64,000 nt of DNA from Streptomyces sp. NBC_01717 (GCF_036248255.1 NZ_CP109178.1:7569001-7633000), one strand, 5' to 3'. Positions 38,484-47,077 are shown, counted from the stretch's first letter. The notes: generated from the sequence alone by a model not told the origin. Made by a program: numbers and translations.

Positions 38484-39062
38484 ATGACGACCGGCACACC
38501 GCCCCCGACCGCCCCGTGGCGCTCGCGCGCCCGCACTTTCATACCTCTCGCCGTCGCCGCCTGGGCGGTGCTGGAGATCTGGCTGCTGACCGTGGTGGCC
38601 GACGTCGCGGGCGGGTTCACCGTGCTGCTGCTCCTGATCGGGGGCGTCGTGCTCGGGGCCGTCGTGATGAAGTCGGCCGGCCGCCGGGCCTTCCGCAACC
38701 TCACCGAGACGCTCCAGCGGATGCCGGGGCAGCCGGGAGCCACCGCCGCGCCGCCCGCCGCCCCGTCGGGCAGCAAGGGCAACGGATTCCTGATGCTCGG
38801 CGGCCTGCTGATCATGATCCCGGGGTTGATCTCGGACGTGGCGGGACTTCTGCTGCTGGTGCCGCCGGTGCGGGCGATGCTCGGCAGGCGCGCGGAGAAG
38901 TCCCTGGAGCGGCGGATGCGCACCGCGACACCGGGGAGCCTCTCCGACGCGTTCCAGCAGGCCCGGATCCACCGCCCGGACGGAAAGGTCGTCCAGGGCG
39001 AGATCATCCGCGAGACCGACTCCCACCCGGACGAGAAGCCCCGCCCGCCGCTGACCCCCTGA
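38484..39062 (+). CDS. fxsA: FxsA-family membrane protein
   Basis: A 192-residue protein with the FxsA core: helix 1 (FIPLAVAAWAVLEIWLLTVVA), helix 2 (GGFTVLLLLIGGVVLGAVVM), a third (FLMLGGLLIMIPGLISDVAG) and the conserved GLLLLVPPVRAMLGRR. E. coli FxsA modulates phage exclusion by the F factor, but its basic role is unknown. A polar C-terminal tail of about 45 residues faces the cytosol. It probably shares the transcript of ppm1 (56-base gap) and ends at a very strong terminator. Confidence 0.87.
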   Translation: MTTGTPPPTAPWRSRARTFIPLAVAAWAVLEIWLLTVVADVAGGFTVLLLLIGGVVLGAVVMKSAGRRAFRNLTETLQRMPGQPGATAAPPAAPSGSKGNGFLMLGGLLIMIPGLISDVAGLLLLVPPVRAMLGRRAEKSLERRMRTATPGSLSDAFQQARIHRPDGKVVQGEIIRETDSHPDEKPRPPLTP

Positions 39063-39128
39063 CCGAGCCGCCCCGCAGGCCGTCCGGCGCCTGAGGGCGG
39101 AGAGGCGGCGGCCTCCGCTCCGCACGAC

Positions 39129-39185
39129 AGACAGAGCCGCGGGCCGTGGCACACACTCGGTGTGCCACGGCCCGCGGCTCTGTCT
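39129..39185. terminator. 25-bp perfect stem terminator shared by fxsA and rbpA
   Basis: The arm at 39129-39153 (AGACAGAGCCGC...GGCACA) is exactly complementary to 39161-39185 (TGTGCC...TCTGTCT), with a 7-base loop CACTCGG. It lies between the convergent fxsA and rbpA ends and can work in both directions. Confidence 0.92.
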
Positions 39186-39203
39186 AGGTGCGGTGTTGCG
39201 CGG

Positions 39204-39578
39204 TCAGGCAGACTTCCTGCTGTCCCGCGGATGCACGGCAATGTTCATGGCTCCGGAGCGCAGAACCGCCAGCCTCTCGGCCAGCACCTCCTCCAGCTCC
39301 TCGCGTGTGCGCCGCTCCATGAGCATGTCCCAGTGCGTACGCGCAGGCTTGCCCTTCTTCTCCTCGGGGCCATCCCCGTCCACCAGGAGTGCCATGGCGC
39401 CGCACGCCTTGCACTCCCACTCCGGCGGAATTTCCGCCTCTACCGAGAACGGCATCTCAAATCGATGTCCGTTCTGGCATGCGTACTCCACCGCCTGGCG
39501 CGGGGCCAGATCGATGCCGCGGTCCGTCTCGTAGCTGGTAACCACGAGTCGCGTGCCGCGGAGAGCTCGCTCACTCAT
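39204..39578 (-). CDS. rbpA: RNA polymerase-binding protein RbpA
   Basis: An actinobacterial transcription factor that binds RNA polymerase and principal sigma factors and stabilises open complexes. The 124-residue protein has the N-terminal tail RGTRLVVTSYETDRGIDLAP, the zinc-binding core CQNGHRFEMPFSVEAEIPP then WECKACGAMALL, a basic linker EEKKGKPARTHWDML and the sigma-interacting C-terminal helix MERRTREELEEVLAERL. It is preceded by a sigma-R-type promoter, as known in S. coelicolor, so oxidative thiol stress should induce it. Confidence 0.97.
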   Translation of the reverse strand: MSERALRGTRLVVTSYETDRGIDLAPRQAVEYACQNGHRFEMPFSVEAEIPPEWECKACGAMALLVDGDGPEEKKGKPARTHWDMLMERRTREELEEVLAERLAVLRSGAMNIAVHPRDSRKSA

Positions 39579-39639
39579 GAATCGTGCCTCCCGGGCTTGT
39601 CGCCCACAGGACAGGTGTCGCTGTCGTCGTCATCCGGTC

Positions 39640-39665
39640 AACGTCCGGTCGGCGGTAAAGATTCC
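39640..39665 (-). promoter_or_regulatory. Sigma-R promoter of rbpA
   Basis: On the minus strand the sequence reads GGGAAT, 18 bases, GTTG: the -35 GGAAT is at 39665-39661 and the -10 GTT at 39642-39640. This is an exact match to the Streptomyces sigma-R consensus GGAAT-N18-GTT, about 60 bases before the rbpA ATG. Confidence 0.88.
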
Positions 39666-39843
39666 CGTTGCCGGTCATGCGTCGCCCGTCGTGCCGCTGC
39701 TTTTTCAGGGTTGGGGTACCCACCAATGCCCGGTTTGTCACATCTGGCAGAAGTTGTCACCCAACGGTTTGGCTTCTTCCGCTCGCAGTAACGGTCCTCC
39801 GGGCAGGCCAAAGGCGTACACTACCGGCCTTTCACTTCAACGT

Positions 39844-41220
39844 CTAAATCCGTTCCGGAACAGGATTCCCTGCCGCCGCAACGGCCTGCCGTACGGGCAC
39901 CCTCGCGAGCAGCACGGAACCGATCACGAAGAAGATCACCAATGAGATGATTGCATCCCGATAGCTGCCGGTCAGCTGATACGCGAGACCGAACACCAGT
40001 GGCCCCAGCCAGCTCAGTCCGCGGTCGCTCATCTCGTACGCGGAGAAGTACTCGGCCTCCTTGCCGCGCGGCACCAGATGGGAGAACAGCGAGCGCGACA
40101 GCGCCTGGCTCCCGCCGAGCACCAGACCGATCGCCGAGGCCAGTACGTAGAAGAAGACCGGGGCGTCCGAAGGCAGGAAGTAGCCGGCGACGAGGATCAG
40201 GGTCCAGACGACGAGCGAGGCCAGGATCGTGCGCTTCGCTCCGTACGCCCGTGCCAGTCGGCCCATCCCCAGCGCCCCCGCCACCGCGAGCACCTGCACC
40301 AGCAGCACGGCGGTGATCAGCGTCGTCTGGTCGAGGCCGAGTTCCTCGGAGCCGTACACCGAAGCCTGCGAGATCACCGTTTGGATGCCGTCGTTGTAGA
40401 CCAGATAGGCCAGGAGGAAGGAGAGCGTGAGCGGGTGCCGGCGCATGTCGCGCAGAGTGGCGCGCAGTTGCCGCCAGCCGGAGCCGACCGCACCCTCGCC
40501 GCCGGGCGCCACCCGCCGGTCGCGCAGCCGTCGCAGCGGTACGAGGGTGAACGCGCCCCACCAGACACCCGCCGAGGCGAGACAGATCCGCACCGCGTCG
40601 GACTCGGACAGGCCGAACGAGTCGTGGCCCGTGTAGAGGACCAGGTTGAGGACGAGGACGAACGCCCCCGACGTATAGCCGAAGGCCCAGCCGCGCGAGG
40701 AGACCGCGTCGCGTTCGTCGGGCCCGGCGATCTGCGGCAGATATGCGTTGTAGAGCACCATCGACACCGAGATCGAAGCGTTCGCCACGATCAGCAGGAA
40801 CGCACCCAGCAGATAGCGGTGGCCGTCCAGGAAGAACATCCCGGTCGTCGCCGCCGCTCCCACATAAGCGGCGGTCGCGAGCAGCGGCTTCTTGCGTCCC
40901 GTACGGTCGGCTGCGGCGCCCACGATCGGCATCACCACCACGGCGACGACGACGGACACCGAGACCGCGTAGGCAAAGAGCGAACCGGCGCGTACCGGGA
41001 TGCCGAGCGGGTGCACGAAACCGTCGGCGTCCGCGGCGGCCTTGGCTATCGATGTCAGATAGGGGCCGAGGAACACCGTGAGGACGCTGGTCGAGTAGAC
41101 CGAACACGCGAAGTCGTAGAAGTACCAGCCGCGTTGTTCGCGTCTGCGGCCCTCGGCATCGGCACCCTCGGTGGCGCGTTCCGGCGTCGGCTCAGCGGTG
41201 TCTGCGGTCTCGGCGCTCAA
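39844..41220 (-). CDS. UMF1-type MFS transporter
   Basis: A 458-residue, 12-helix major facilitator protein. The N-terminal GWYFYDFACSVYSTSVLTVF, VVMPIVGAAADRTGRKKPLL and MVLYNAYLPQIAGPDERD are characteristic of the UMF1/Atg22-like branch. Yeast Atg22 exports amino acids from the vacuole; bacterial members are uncharacterised, so the substrate is unknown. A polar N-terminal tail of 28 residues precedes the first helix. It is upstream of rbpA on the same strand, but rbpA has its own promoter. Confidence 0.85.
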   Translation of the reverse strand: MSAETADTAEPTPERATEGADAEGRRREQRGWYFYDFACSVYSTSVLTVFLGPYLTSIAKAAADADGFVHPLGIPVRAGSLFAYAVSVSVVVAVVVMPIVGAAADRTGRKKPLLATAAYVGAAATTGMFFLDGHRYLLGAFLLIVANASISVSMVLYNAYLPQIAGPDERDAVSSRGWAFGYTSGAFVLVLNLVLYTGHDSFGLSESDAVRICLASAGVWWGAFTLVPLRRLRDRRVAPGGEGAVGSGWRQLRATLRDMRRHPLTLSFLLAYLVYNDGIQTVISQASVYGSEELGLDQTTLITAVLLVQVLAVAGALGMGRLARAYGAKRTILASLVVWTLILVAGYFLPSDAPVFFYVLASAIGLVLGGSQALSRSLFSHLVPRGKEAEYFSAYEMSDRGLSWLGPLVFGLAYQLTGSYRDAIISLVIFFVIGSVLLARVPVRQAVAAAGNPVPERI

Positions 41221-41266
41221 CCCGCACCCCCTCGTATATCCCCGTGGGGACGCCGCCGGGCCGGCG

Positions 41267-42031
41267 TCAGGCCCAGGCCCCCCGCTCGCTCAGCACCGTA
41301 CGCAGCGTCTCGATGTGATCGGTCATGATGCCATCCACACCGAGATCGAGGAGCGCTGCCATCCGCTCCGGTTCGTTCACCGTCCAGACATGGACCTGGA
41401 GTCCGCGCGCATGGGCCTCCCGGACGAAGCGCCGGTCGACCACCCTGACTCCGCTCTGGCTCTCCGGAACCTGCGCGCACACCGCTCCGGCGCGCAGCGC
41501 GGCCGGTATGCCGTACGAGCGCAGCCGCAGGCCGAGGACGCCGCGGACACCGTACGAGGTGGCGAGCCGGGGGCCCGCGAGGCGGTGCGCCCTGGCCACC
41601 CGGGTCTCCGAGAACGAGCCGACGCACACCCGGTCCCAGGCATCCGTCCGGCGGATCAGGTCGATCAGCGGGACCAGGGCCGGCTCGGCCTTGATGTCCA
41701 CGTTCCAGCGGGCGTCAGGGAATTCCTCCAGCAATTCCTCGAACAACGGCAGCGGTTCGAGGCCCGCCACCCGGGCCTGCCGCACCTCGCTCCACGGCAG
41801 GTCGGCTATCCGGCCCCGGGCGTCCGTCACCCGGTCCAGGGTGGTGTCGTGGAAGGCGACCAGGCGGCCGTCCGAAGTCGTGTGCACATCGGTCTCGAAG
41901 TACCGGTAGCCGGCCTCGGCGGCCCGGCGGAATGCGGCCGTCGTGTTCTCGATCCCGTCCGCCGCTCCGCCGCGATGGGCGAACGGGATCGTCACGGGGT
42001 GGTCCAGATACGGGTGGCGTAGGGAGGTCAC
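41267..42031 (-). CDS. Glycerophosphodiester phosphodiesterase
   Basis: Hydrolyses glycerophosphodiesters to glycerol-3-phosphate and an alcohol. The 254-residue TIM-barrel protein has the GDPD catalytic elements PFAHRGGAADGIENT (His), FETDVHTTSDGRLVAFHDTT (Glu, Asp, second His) and WNVDIKAEPA, plus the C-terminal VHVWTVNEPERM and VDGIMTDH. There is no signal peptide, so it is cytosolic. The GTG at 42031 overlaps the stop of the upstream YczE gene as GTGA, indicating coupling. An E. coli UgpQ-like salvage role is likely. Confidence 0.92.
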   Translation of the reverse strand: MTSLRHPYLDHPVTIPFAHRGGAADGIENTTAAFRRAAEAGYRYFETDVHTTSDGRLVAFHDTTLDRVTDARGRIADLPWSEVRQARVAGLEPLPLFEELLEEFPDARWNVDIKAEPALVPLIDLIRRTDAWDRVCVGSFSETRVARAHRLAGPRLATSYGVRGVLGLRLRSYGIPAALRAGAVCAQVPESQSGVRVVDRRFVREAHARGLQVHVWTVNEPERMAALLDLGVDGIMTDHIETLRTVLSERGAWA

Positions 42032-42729
42032 TGCGGAAGTATCGCCTCCTCCGGTGACGGTGCGGTGACGGCGGTGGTGCCGGACTCCGGCGCGGGGGCG
42101 ACGGTCCGGCCGGCGGGAGCCGCCCCGGGGACGGCGAACACGCGCAGGAAGAGCTGGGCGAGGGGGCCGATGCCGAGTGCGTAGAGGACCGTGCCCACTC
42201 CCAGGGAGCCGCCGAGCACGAAGCCGGTCGCCACCACCGCCACCTCGATCGCCGTGCGGACCGTCCGGATGGAGCGGCCGGTGCTCCGGTGCAGTCCGGT
42301 CATCAGTCCGTCGCGTGGACCGGGGCCGAACCGCGCCGCGATGTACAGCCCCGTCGCGACACCGTTGAGCACGATCCCCGCGAGCATCACCGCGATCCGT
42401 CCGGCGAGGCCGTGCACCTGGGGGACGAGGGCGAGCGTGCCGTCCATGGCGAGGCCGATGGCGAAGACGTTGGAGACCGTCCCGAGACCGGGGCGCTGCC
42501 TCATCGGGATCCACAGCAGCAGGACCGCCGCGCCGACGATGATCGCGACGACTCCGATGGAGAGCCCGGTGCGCTCGGCGAGGCCCTGGTGCAGCACCCC
42601 CCAGGGTTCGAGGCCGAGCCCGGCGCGGACGAGAAGGGCCGAACTCACTCCGTACAGGGCCAGGCCGACGTACAGCTGAACCAGCCGCCGCGTGAGATGC
42701 GCCCCGCGTGGGACGGCGGTGTTGGACAA
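42028..42729 (-). CDS. yczE: YczE/YyaS/YitT-family membrane protein
   Basis: A 233-residue protein with about five membrane helices; family cues are LVQLYVGLALYGVSSALLVRAGLGLEPWGVLHQGL and FGPGPRDGLMTGLHRSTGRS. I chose the TTG at 42729 because GGGAG lies six bases before it and homology starts at LSNTAVPRG; no ATG or GTG is better placed. YczE proteins are widely paired with a MocR-type regulator (YczR) and may transport a vitamin B6-related or small amine compound, which is unproven. It is divergent from that regulator here. Confidence 0.82.
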   Translation of the reverse strand: MSNTAVPRGAHLTRRLVQLYVGLALYGVSSALLVRAGLGLEPWGVLHQGLAERTGLSIGVVAIIVGAAVLLLWIPMRQRPGLGTVSNVFAIGLAMDGTLALVPQVHGLAGRIAVMLAGIVLNGVATGLYIAARFGPGPRDGLMTGLHRSTGRSIRTVRTAIEVAVVATGFVLGGSLGVGTVLYALGIGPLAQLFLRVFAVPGAAPAGRTVAPAPESGTTAVTAPSPEEAILPQ

Positions 42730-42785
42730 GATGTGCTCCCTGGTGTGGTGGCAGTGGACCGACGCATGACACTCTGGGGCGGGGT

Positions 42786-42808
42786 ATTGGCTACCAACTA
42801 TGGCCAAT
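42786..42808. promoter_or_regulatory. Inverted-repeat operator in the yczE/yczR promoter
   Basis: ATTGGC (42786-42791) and GCCAAT (42803-42808) form a perfect inverted repeat with 11 bases between, in an AT-rich patch 24 bases before the regulator start and 57 before the yczE start. It is a good candidate for the MocR-type binding site. Confidence 0.6.
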
Positions 42809-42831
42809 CCGAGGAAGGTGGACTGATTTTC

Positions 42832-44331
42832 ATGGCGCAGTGGACTTCGGCCGTCGGTGCCGCGCAGCTGGCCCGGCAGCTCCAGGCCCAGCAGCAGAAG
42901 CCCATGGGCCCCGGCGCCCGCAGGCCGCCCGCCTACCGCGCGCTCGCCGACGGCATCCGGCTGCTCGTCCTCGAGGGACGGGTGCCGGTCGCCGCCCGGC
43001 TCCCCGCCGAGCGTGAACTGGCGCTCGGCCTGTCCGTCAGCCGTACCACCGTCGCCGCCGCCTACGAGGCGCTGCGGGCCGAGGGGTTCCTGGAGTCCCG
43101 CCGCGGCGCCGGGAGCTGGACCGCGGTACCGGCGGGCAATCCACTGCCCGCCCGCGGTCTCGAGCCGCTGCCCCCGGAGTCGCTCGGTTCGATGATCGAC
43201 CTGGGCTGTGCCTCGCTGCCCGCGCCCGAACCCTGGCTGACCCGCGCCGTCCAGGGCGCCCTGGAAGAACTGCCGCCGTATGCGCACACCCACGGCGACT
43301 ACCCGGCGGGGCTGCCCGCGCTGCGGCAGATGATCGCCGACCGCTACACCGAGCGCGGCATCGCGACCATGCCCGAACAGATCATGGTCACCACCGGTGC
43401 GATGGGCGCGATCGACGCCATCTGCCATCTTTTCGCGGGGCGCGGTGAGCGGATCGCGGTGGAGTCCCCGTCGTACGCCAACATCCTGCAGCTGATGCGG
43501 GAGGCCGGCGCCCGGCTGGTGCCGGTGGCGATGGAGGAGGGGATCGGCGGCTGGGACATGAACCGCTGGCGGCACGTGCTGCGGGACGCGGCCCCCCGGC
43601 TTGCCTACGTCGTGGCGGACTTCCACAACCCCACCGGTGCGCTCGCGGACGAGAACCAGCGCCGGGCACTGGTGGACGCGGCCCGCTCCGCCGGGACCGT
43701 TCTGGTCGTCGACGAGACCATGAACGAGCTCCACCTGGACGACGACGTCGAGATGCCGCGCCGGGTCTGCGCCTTCGATCCGGCGGGCAGCACCGTGCTC
43801 ACCGTCGGCTCGGCCAGCAAGGCCTTCTGGGCCGGCATGCGGATCGGCTGGGTGCGGGCCGCTCCGGACGTGATCCGCAGTCTGGTGTCCGCCCGGGCCT
43901 ACGCCGACATGGGCACTCCCGTGCTGGAGCAGCTCGCGATCAACTGGCTGATGCGCACCGGGGGCTGGGAGGAAGCGGTGGAGATCCGCCGCGGCCAGGC
44001 AAGGGAGAACCGGGACGCGCTGGTCGCGGCGGTGCGCCGGGAACTGCCGGAGTGGGAGTTCGAGGTGCCGCGCGGCGGGCTGACGCTCTGGGTGCGCACG
44101 GGCGGACTCTCGGGGTCGCGGCTGGCCGTGGCGGGCGAGCGCGTGGGGGTGCGGGTGCCGTCGGGCCCGCGGTTCGGTGTCGACGGCGCCTTCGAGGGGT
44201 ACGTACGGCTGCCGTTCACGGTCGGCGGGCCGGTGGCGGACGAGGCGGCGGTGCGGCTCGCAGCGGCGGCGCAGCTGGTCGGGTCGGGGGCGAGCGCGGG
44301 GGCGGAGGCGCCGAGGACATTCGTCGCCTGA
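42832..44331 (+). CDS. MocR-type GntR/aminotransferase transcriptional regulator (YczR-like)
   Basis: A 499-residue fusion of an N-terminal GntR winged helix (about residues 40-105, LPAERELALGLSVSRTTVAAAYEAL) and a class I aminotransferase-like domain (about 130-490). The PLP lysine is in VGSASKAFWAGMRIGW, with VADFHNPTGALAD and VVDETMNELHLDD for cofactor binding. MocR proteins use PLP or amino adducts as effectors. Next to yczE, the YczR subgroup is the best fit; known YczR regulons contain yczE. The ATG at 42832 begins the conserved sequence. Earlier in-frame starts read through the operator. Confidence 0.88.
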   Translation: MAQWTSAVGAAQLARQLQAQQQKPMGPGARRPPAYRALADGIRLLVLEGRVPVAARLPAERELALGLSVSRTTVAAAYEALRAEGFLESRRGAGSWTAVPAGNPLPARGLEPLPPESLGSMIDLGCASLPAPEPWLTRAVQGALEELPPYAHTHGDYPAGLPALRQMIADRYTERGIATMPEQIMVTTGAMGAIDAICHLFAGRGERIAVESPSYANILQLMREAGARLVPVAMEEGIGGWDMNRWRHVLRDAAPRLAYVVADFHNPTGALADENQRRALVDAARSAGTVLVVDETMNELHLDDDVEMPRRVCAFDPAGSTVLTVGSASKAFWAGMRIGWVRAAPDVIRSLVSARAYADMGTPVLEQLAINWLMRTGGWEEAVEIRRGQARENRDALVAAVRRELPEWEFEVPRGGLTLWVRTGGLSGSRLAVAGERVGVRVPSGPRFGVDGAFEGYVRLPFTVGGPVADEAAVRLAAAAQLVGSGASAGAEAPRTFVA

Positions 44332-44383
44332 TCGCTCACGCGGCCGGATCGCCGACGGCCCCATCGCTGTAGATGGGTGGGGC

Positions 44384-44419
44384 GGACGGCCGGCCGATCG
44401 CACGATCCGCCAGCCGTCC
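44384..44419. terminator. Probable terminator between convergent genes
   Basis: GGACGGC (44384-44390) pairs with GCCGTCC (44413-44419), and the flanks (GGGTGGGGC / CTCCCCCCGCCC) extend the stem imperfectly. It lies between the MocR gene and the convergent ATPase. Confidence 0.45.
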
Positions 44420-44432
44420 ACTCCCCCCGCCC

Positions 44433-46049
44433 TTACTCGCTGAGCGTCAGCTGCTCCGCTGTCAGGACGTGCTCCGCCGTCAGGGCGGTCTCCGCGGGCA
44501 ACGGGTCCGGACTTGTCGGTTCCGGCACCGTCGCCTCGACCGCCGTCTGTCGCGCGGGCAGCAGATCGAGCACCGCCTGCCGGTGTGCCTCGCTCGTCGC
44601 GTCGTCGTACGGGTCCGGTGTGGCCGGCACCTGGAGCCGCAGCACCGGTCCGGTGCCGAGCCGCGCGTATCCCCGGCCGGGCGGGACGTCCGGTGGCGGG
44701 GTGGTGTGCGGCTCCAGGCCGAGCACGGACTCGACCTGGTCGCGTGCGCAGGGGCCGAGGACGACCCGGGCCCGGGTGTGGGTCCGTACGGTCTCGCTGA
44801 GCGTGTCCAGGCTTTCGAACTGGTCGGTCGTCACCACGGTGACATTGGCCGCCCTGCCGTGCCGCAACGGCACCTGAAGCAGTTCCTGCGGGTCGGGCCG
44901 GCCGTCCACGGCCGCGAGATGGCCGAGGACGCTGGGCCGGTCCAGCAGGATCCAGAGTGGGCGCTTGGTGTCCTCGGGCGGGGGATGTCCCGCCTGCCGG
45001 GCCCGGTTGGCGGCGATCAGCCGCCGCTCCGTCTCATGGGCCGCCCACTCCAGGGTGGCCAGCGCACCGGCCAGTCCGCACTCGACGGCGAGCACCCCGG
45101 TGCGTCCGGTCAAGCAGCCGTACTCGCCGGTTCCGCTGCCTTCGATGATGAGGATGTCGCCGTGCTGGAGCGCCTGCAGGGCGATGGAGCGCATCAGCGT
45201 CGAGGTGCCGCTGCCCGGCTGTCCGACGATCAGCAGATGCGGCTCCGTGGAGCGGGCGCCGGTCCGCCAGACGACCGGGGGTGCGTCCCTGGTCTCCTCG
45301 CCGTCGGTGACCGGCACCTTTCGCTGCACCGCGTCGTCGTCGGTGAAGCCCAGCACCGTCTCCCCGGGTGTGGTGACGAAGCGCTGGGCGGCGATGGAGG
45401 TGGGCAGGGCGTCCAGGACGCTCATCACGAGCTGGTTGGCCTCCTCGTCCCAGGCGAAGTGGTACTCGCGGCCGCGGCCCGACTTGGTGTGCAGCAGCTG
45501 TTCGATCCGGATGCGGGAGGCGGCCTCGCCGTCGGTGAAGTACGCGGGGTACGCGACCTTGAGCCGGGTGACGCGTCCGTCGCCGTCGAACTCGTAACCG
45601 CTGAACGCCTTTCCCCAGTCGCCGCCGTGAGCGAACAGCGGACTCGGGTCGTCGGCCACCGAGAAGTACGGCACGAGCGCCTCGTACAGGGCCTGCAGCC
45701 GCCCGGTCTCGGACTTGTCGGGACCGGTCTTCACCGGCGTACGCTCGCGCCCCTTCCATGCGGCGGCGCCCATCACCGCGGCCAGGGCGAGCAGGGGCCC
45801 GTACGGGATGAGCGCCACCACGAGTACGCAGGCCGCGACGAGGAACAGCGTGGGATTACGCCGCTCCTTGGGTGTCGCGGCCCACTTCCGCCGTCCTGCG
45901 CCGGCCAGCAGCCGCAGACCACGAATGATCCTGATCAGCGGATGGAGGACGTCGGTGGCGTTGTCGGCGGCCGTGCGCGCGAGCTCGCGACCGCGAGTGA
46001 TCGAAGCGCTGCCGCTGTTCAGAACGCGGGGGAGTGGTCGCCGGGCCAC
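44433..46049 (-). CDS. Membrane-anchored FtsK/Tra-like P-loop ATPase
   Basis: A 538-residue protein. Two hydrophobic helices near residues 65-98 (NPTLFLVAACVLVVALIPYG and following) precede a middle domain and a RecA-like ATPase. Walker A is LIVGQPGSGTSTLMRS, about residue 275, and Walker B is RPLWILLDRPSVLG, about 366. The architecture recalls the DNA-pumping TraB/FtsK group and transfer proteins of actinomycete integrative elements, but the FtsK gamma domain is absent. The GTG at 46049 has AGGAG before it. A small hydrophobic protein gene lies directly upstream. It appears to be a chromosomal core gene rather than part of an intact element. Confidence 0.65.
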   Translation of the reverse strand: MARRPLPRVLNSGSASITRGRELARTAADNATDVLHPLIRIIRGLRLLAGAGRRKWAATPKERRNPTLFLVAACVLVVALIPYGPLLALAAVMGAAAWKGRERTPVKTGPDKSETGRLQALYEALVPYFSVADDPSPLFAHGGDWGKAFSGYEFDGDGRVTRLKVAYPAYFTDGEAASRIRIEQLLHTKSGRGREYHFAWDEEANQLVMSVLDALPTSIAAQRFVTTPGETVLGFTDDDAVQRKVPVTDGEETRDAPPVVWRTGARSTEPHLLIVGQPGSGTSTLMRSIALQALQHGDILIIEGSGTGEYGCLTGRTGVLAVECGLAGALATLEWAAHETERRLIAANRARQAGHPPPEDTKRPLWILLDRPSVLGHLAAVDGRPDPQELLQVPLRHGRAANVTVVTTDQFESLDTLSETVRTHTRARVVLGPCARDQVESVLGLEPHTTPPPDVPPGRGYARLGTGPVLRLQVPATPDPYDDATSEAHRQAVLDLLPARQTAVEATVPEPTSPDPLPAETALTAEHVLTAEQLTLSE

Positions 46050-46086
46050 GTCGGTCTCCTGAAGGGTGGGAGCGGGTCGCGGGGGG

Positions 46087-46281
46087 TCAGAACTTGATCC
46101 CGCCCAGCAGGCCGGCCAGGCTCGCTCCGCCCGCGGTGATGCTCGGTGCGATGGCGGTGCCGGCCAGATAGAAGCCGAACAGGGCTGTGACGAGGGCGTG
46201 TGAGGCCTTCAGGCCGTCCTTCCTGAAGAACAGGAAGACGATGACGCCGAGAATGACTACGCCTGACATGGAAAGGATCAT
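46087..46281 (-). CDS. Small two-helix membrane protein (SpdD-like in size)
   Basis: A 64-residue hydrophobic protein: helix 1 MSGVVILGVIVFLFF, the loop RKDGLKASHAL, then helix 2 LFGFYLAGTAIAPSITAG and a Gly-rich tail. AGGAG precedes the ATG; a second Met at codon 5 is an alternative start. Size and hydropathy resemble the spread (Spd) proteins of Streptomyces conjugative elements, which often neighbour Tra ATPases. I do not recognise a characterised orthologue. It ends 38 bases before the ATPase start, so the two are probably one transcript. Confidence 0.65.
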   Translation of the reverse strand: MILSMSGVVILGVIVFLFFRKDGLKASHALVTALFGFYLAGTAIAPSITAGGASLAGLLGGIKF

Positions 46282-46589
46282 GAGTGGTTCTCCTGTTTGG
46301 GGGGACAGTCACCATGAGTCCTTCCAGTGTCACAAAAAGTATCTATAGGATAAAAGCTGCAATGGAGTGAAAGGTCGTTATTTTCACTGGAACGGCCGAC
46401 GGACGAGCGCGGCTCGGGCGCAACATCCGGCACGGCGCACCGCCCTGCCTCACTCGGCGTGATCTTTGCCACGGCCGGGTCCGGCCGTGTGCGCCGCGGC
46501 GCAGTAGCCTGTCGATTCACTCGTACGGCCCCCGTGCCGTACGACCCACCCGGTCAGCAGCAGCGAGTCAGTGGAAGGCGGTCCGTCCG
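46282..46589. promoter_or_regulatory. Divergent intergenic region with AT-rich promoter patch
   Basis: No gene is visible in these 308 bases. An unusually AT-rich stretch (about 46332-46365, including AGTATCTATAGGATAAAAGC) stands out in the GC-rich background and probably holds the minus-strand promoter of the small membrane protein and ATPase. I could not fix -35 and -10 boxes with confidence. Confidence 0.4.
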
Positions 46590-46982
46590 ATGAGCGAAGT
46601 CCCAGATCCCGAGGTCGTGGAGCTGGCGACCAAGGTCTTCGACCTGGCGCGCCGCGGCGAGACCGAGAATCTCGCCGCGTATGTGGACGCGGGTGTGCCC
46701 GCGAACCTGACCAACGACCGGGGCGATTCGTTGCTGATGCTCGCCGCCTATCACGGGCACGCCGAGGCGGTCACCGCCCTTGTCGGCCGTGGCGCCGACC
46801 CGGACCGGGCCAACGACCGCGGGCAGACGCCGCTCGCCGGAGCCGTCTTCAAGGGGGAGGACGCGGTGATCGAGGCACTGCTCGCGGCAGGAGCCGACCC
46901 GGCGGCCGGGACACCGTCCGCGCTGGACACCGCGCGCATGTTCGGCAAGGCCGACCTGCTGGAACTCTTCGGCTCCCGCTGA
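46590..46982 (+). CDS. Ankyrin-repeat protein
   Basis: A 130-residue cytosolic protein made of an N-cap helix and three ankyrin units; the clearest are DRGDSLLMLAAYHGHAEAVT and DRGQTPLAGAVFKGEDAVIE followed by ALLAAGADP. It is a protein-protein interaction scaffold of unknown partner. GGAAGG lies upstream of the ATG with a slightly long spacer. The gene is followed by a micro-ORF and a HEAT-repeat gene on the same strand. Confidence 0.85.
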   Translation: MSEVPDPEVVELATKVFDLARRGETENLAAYVDAGVPANLTNDRGDSLLMLAAYHGHAEAVTALVGRGADPDRANDRGQTPLAGAVFKGEDAVIEALLAAGADPAAGTPSALDTARMFGKADLLELFGSR

Positions 46983-47077
46983 GCGGGTACGCGGTAAATG
47001 TGGTCGCGGTGACGAAATGGCTGGGTCATCATGACGTCGCGGGCCCGATTCGGGCCACCGACGAGAGGCAGAGGAAG

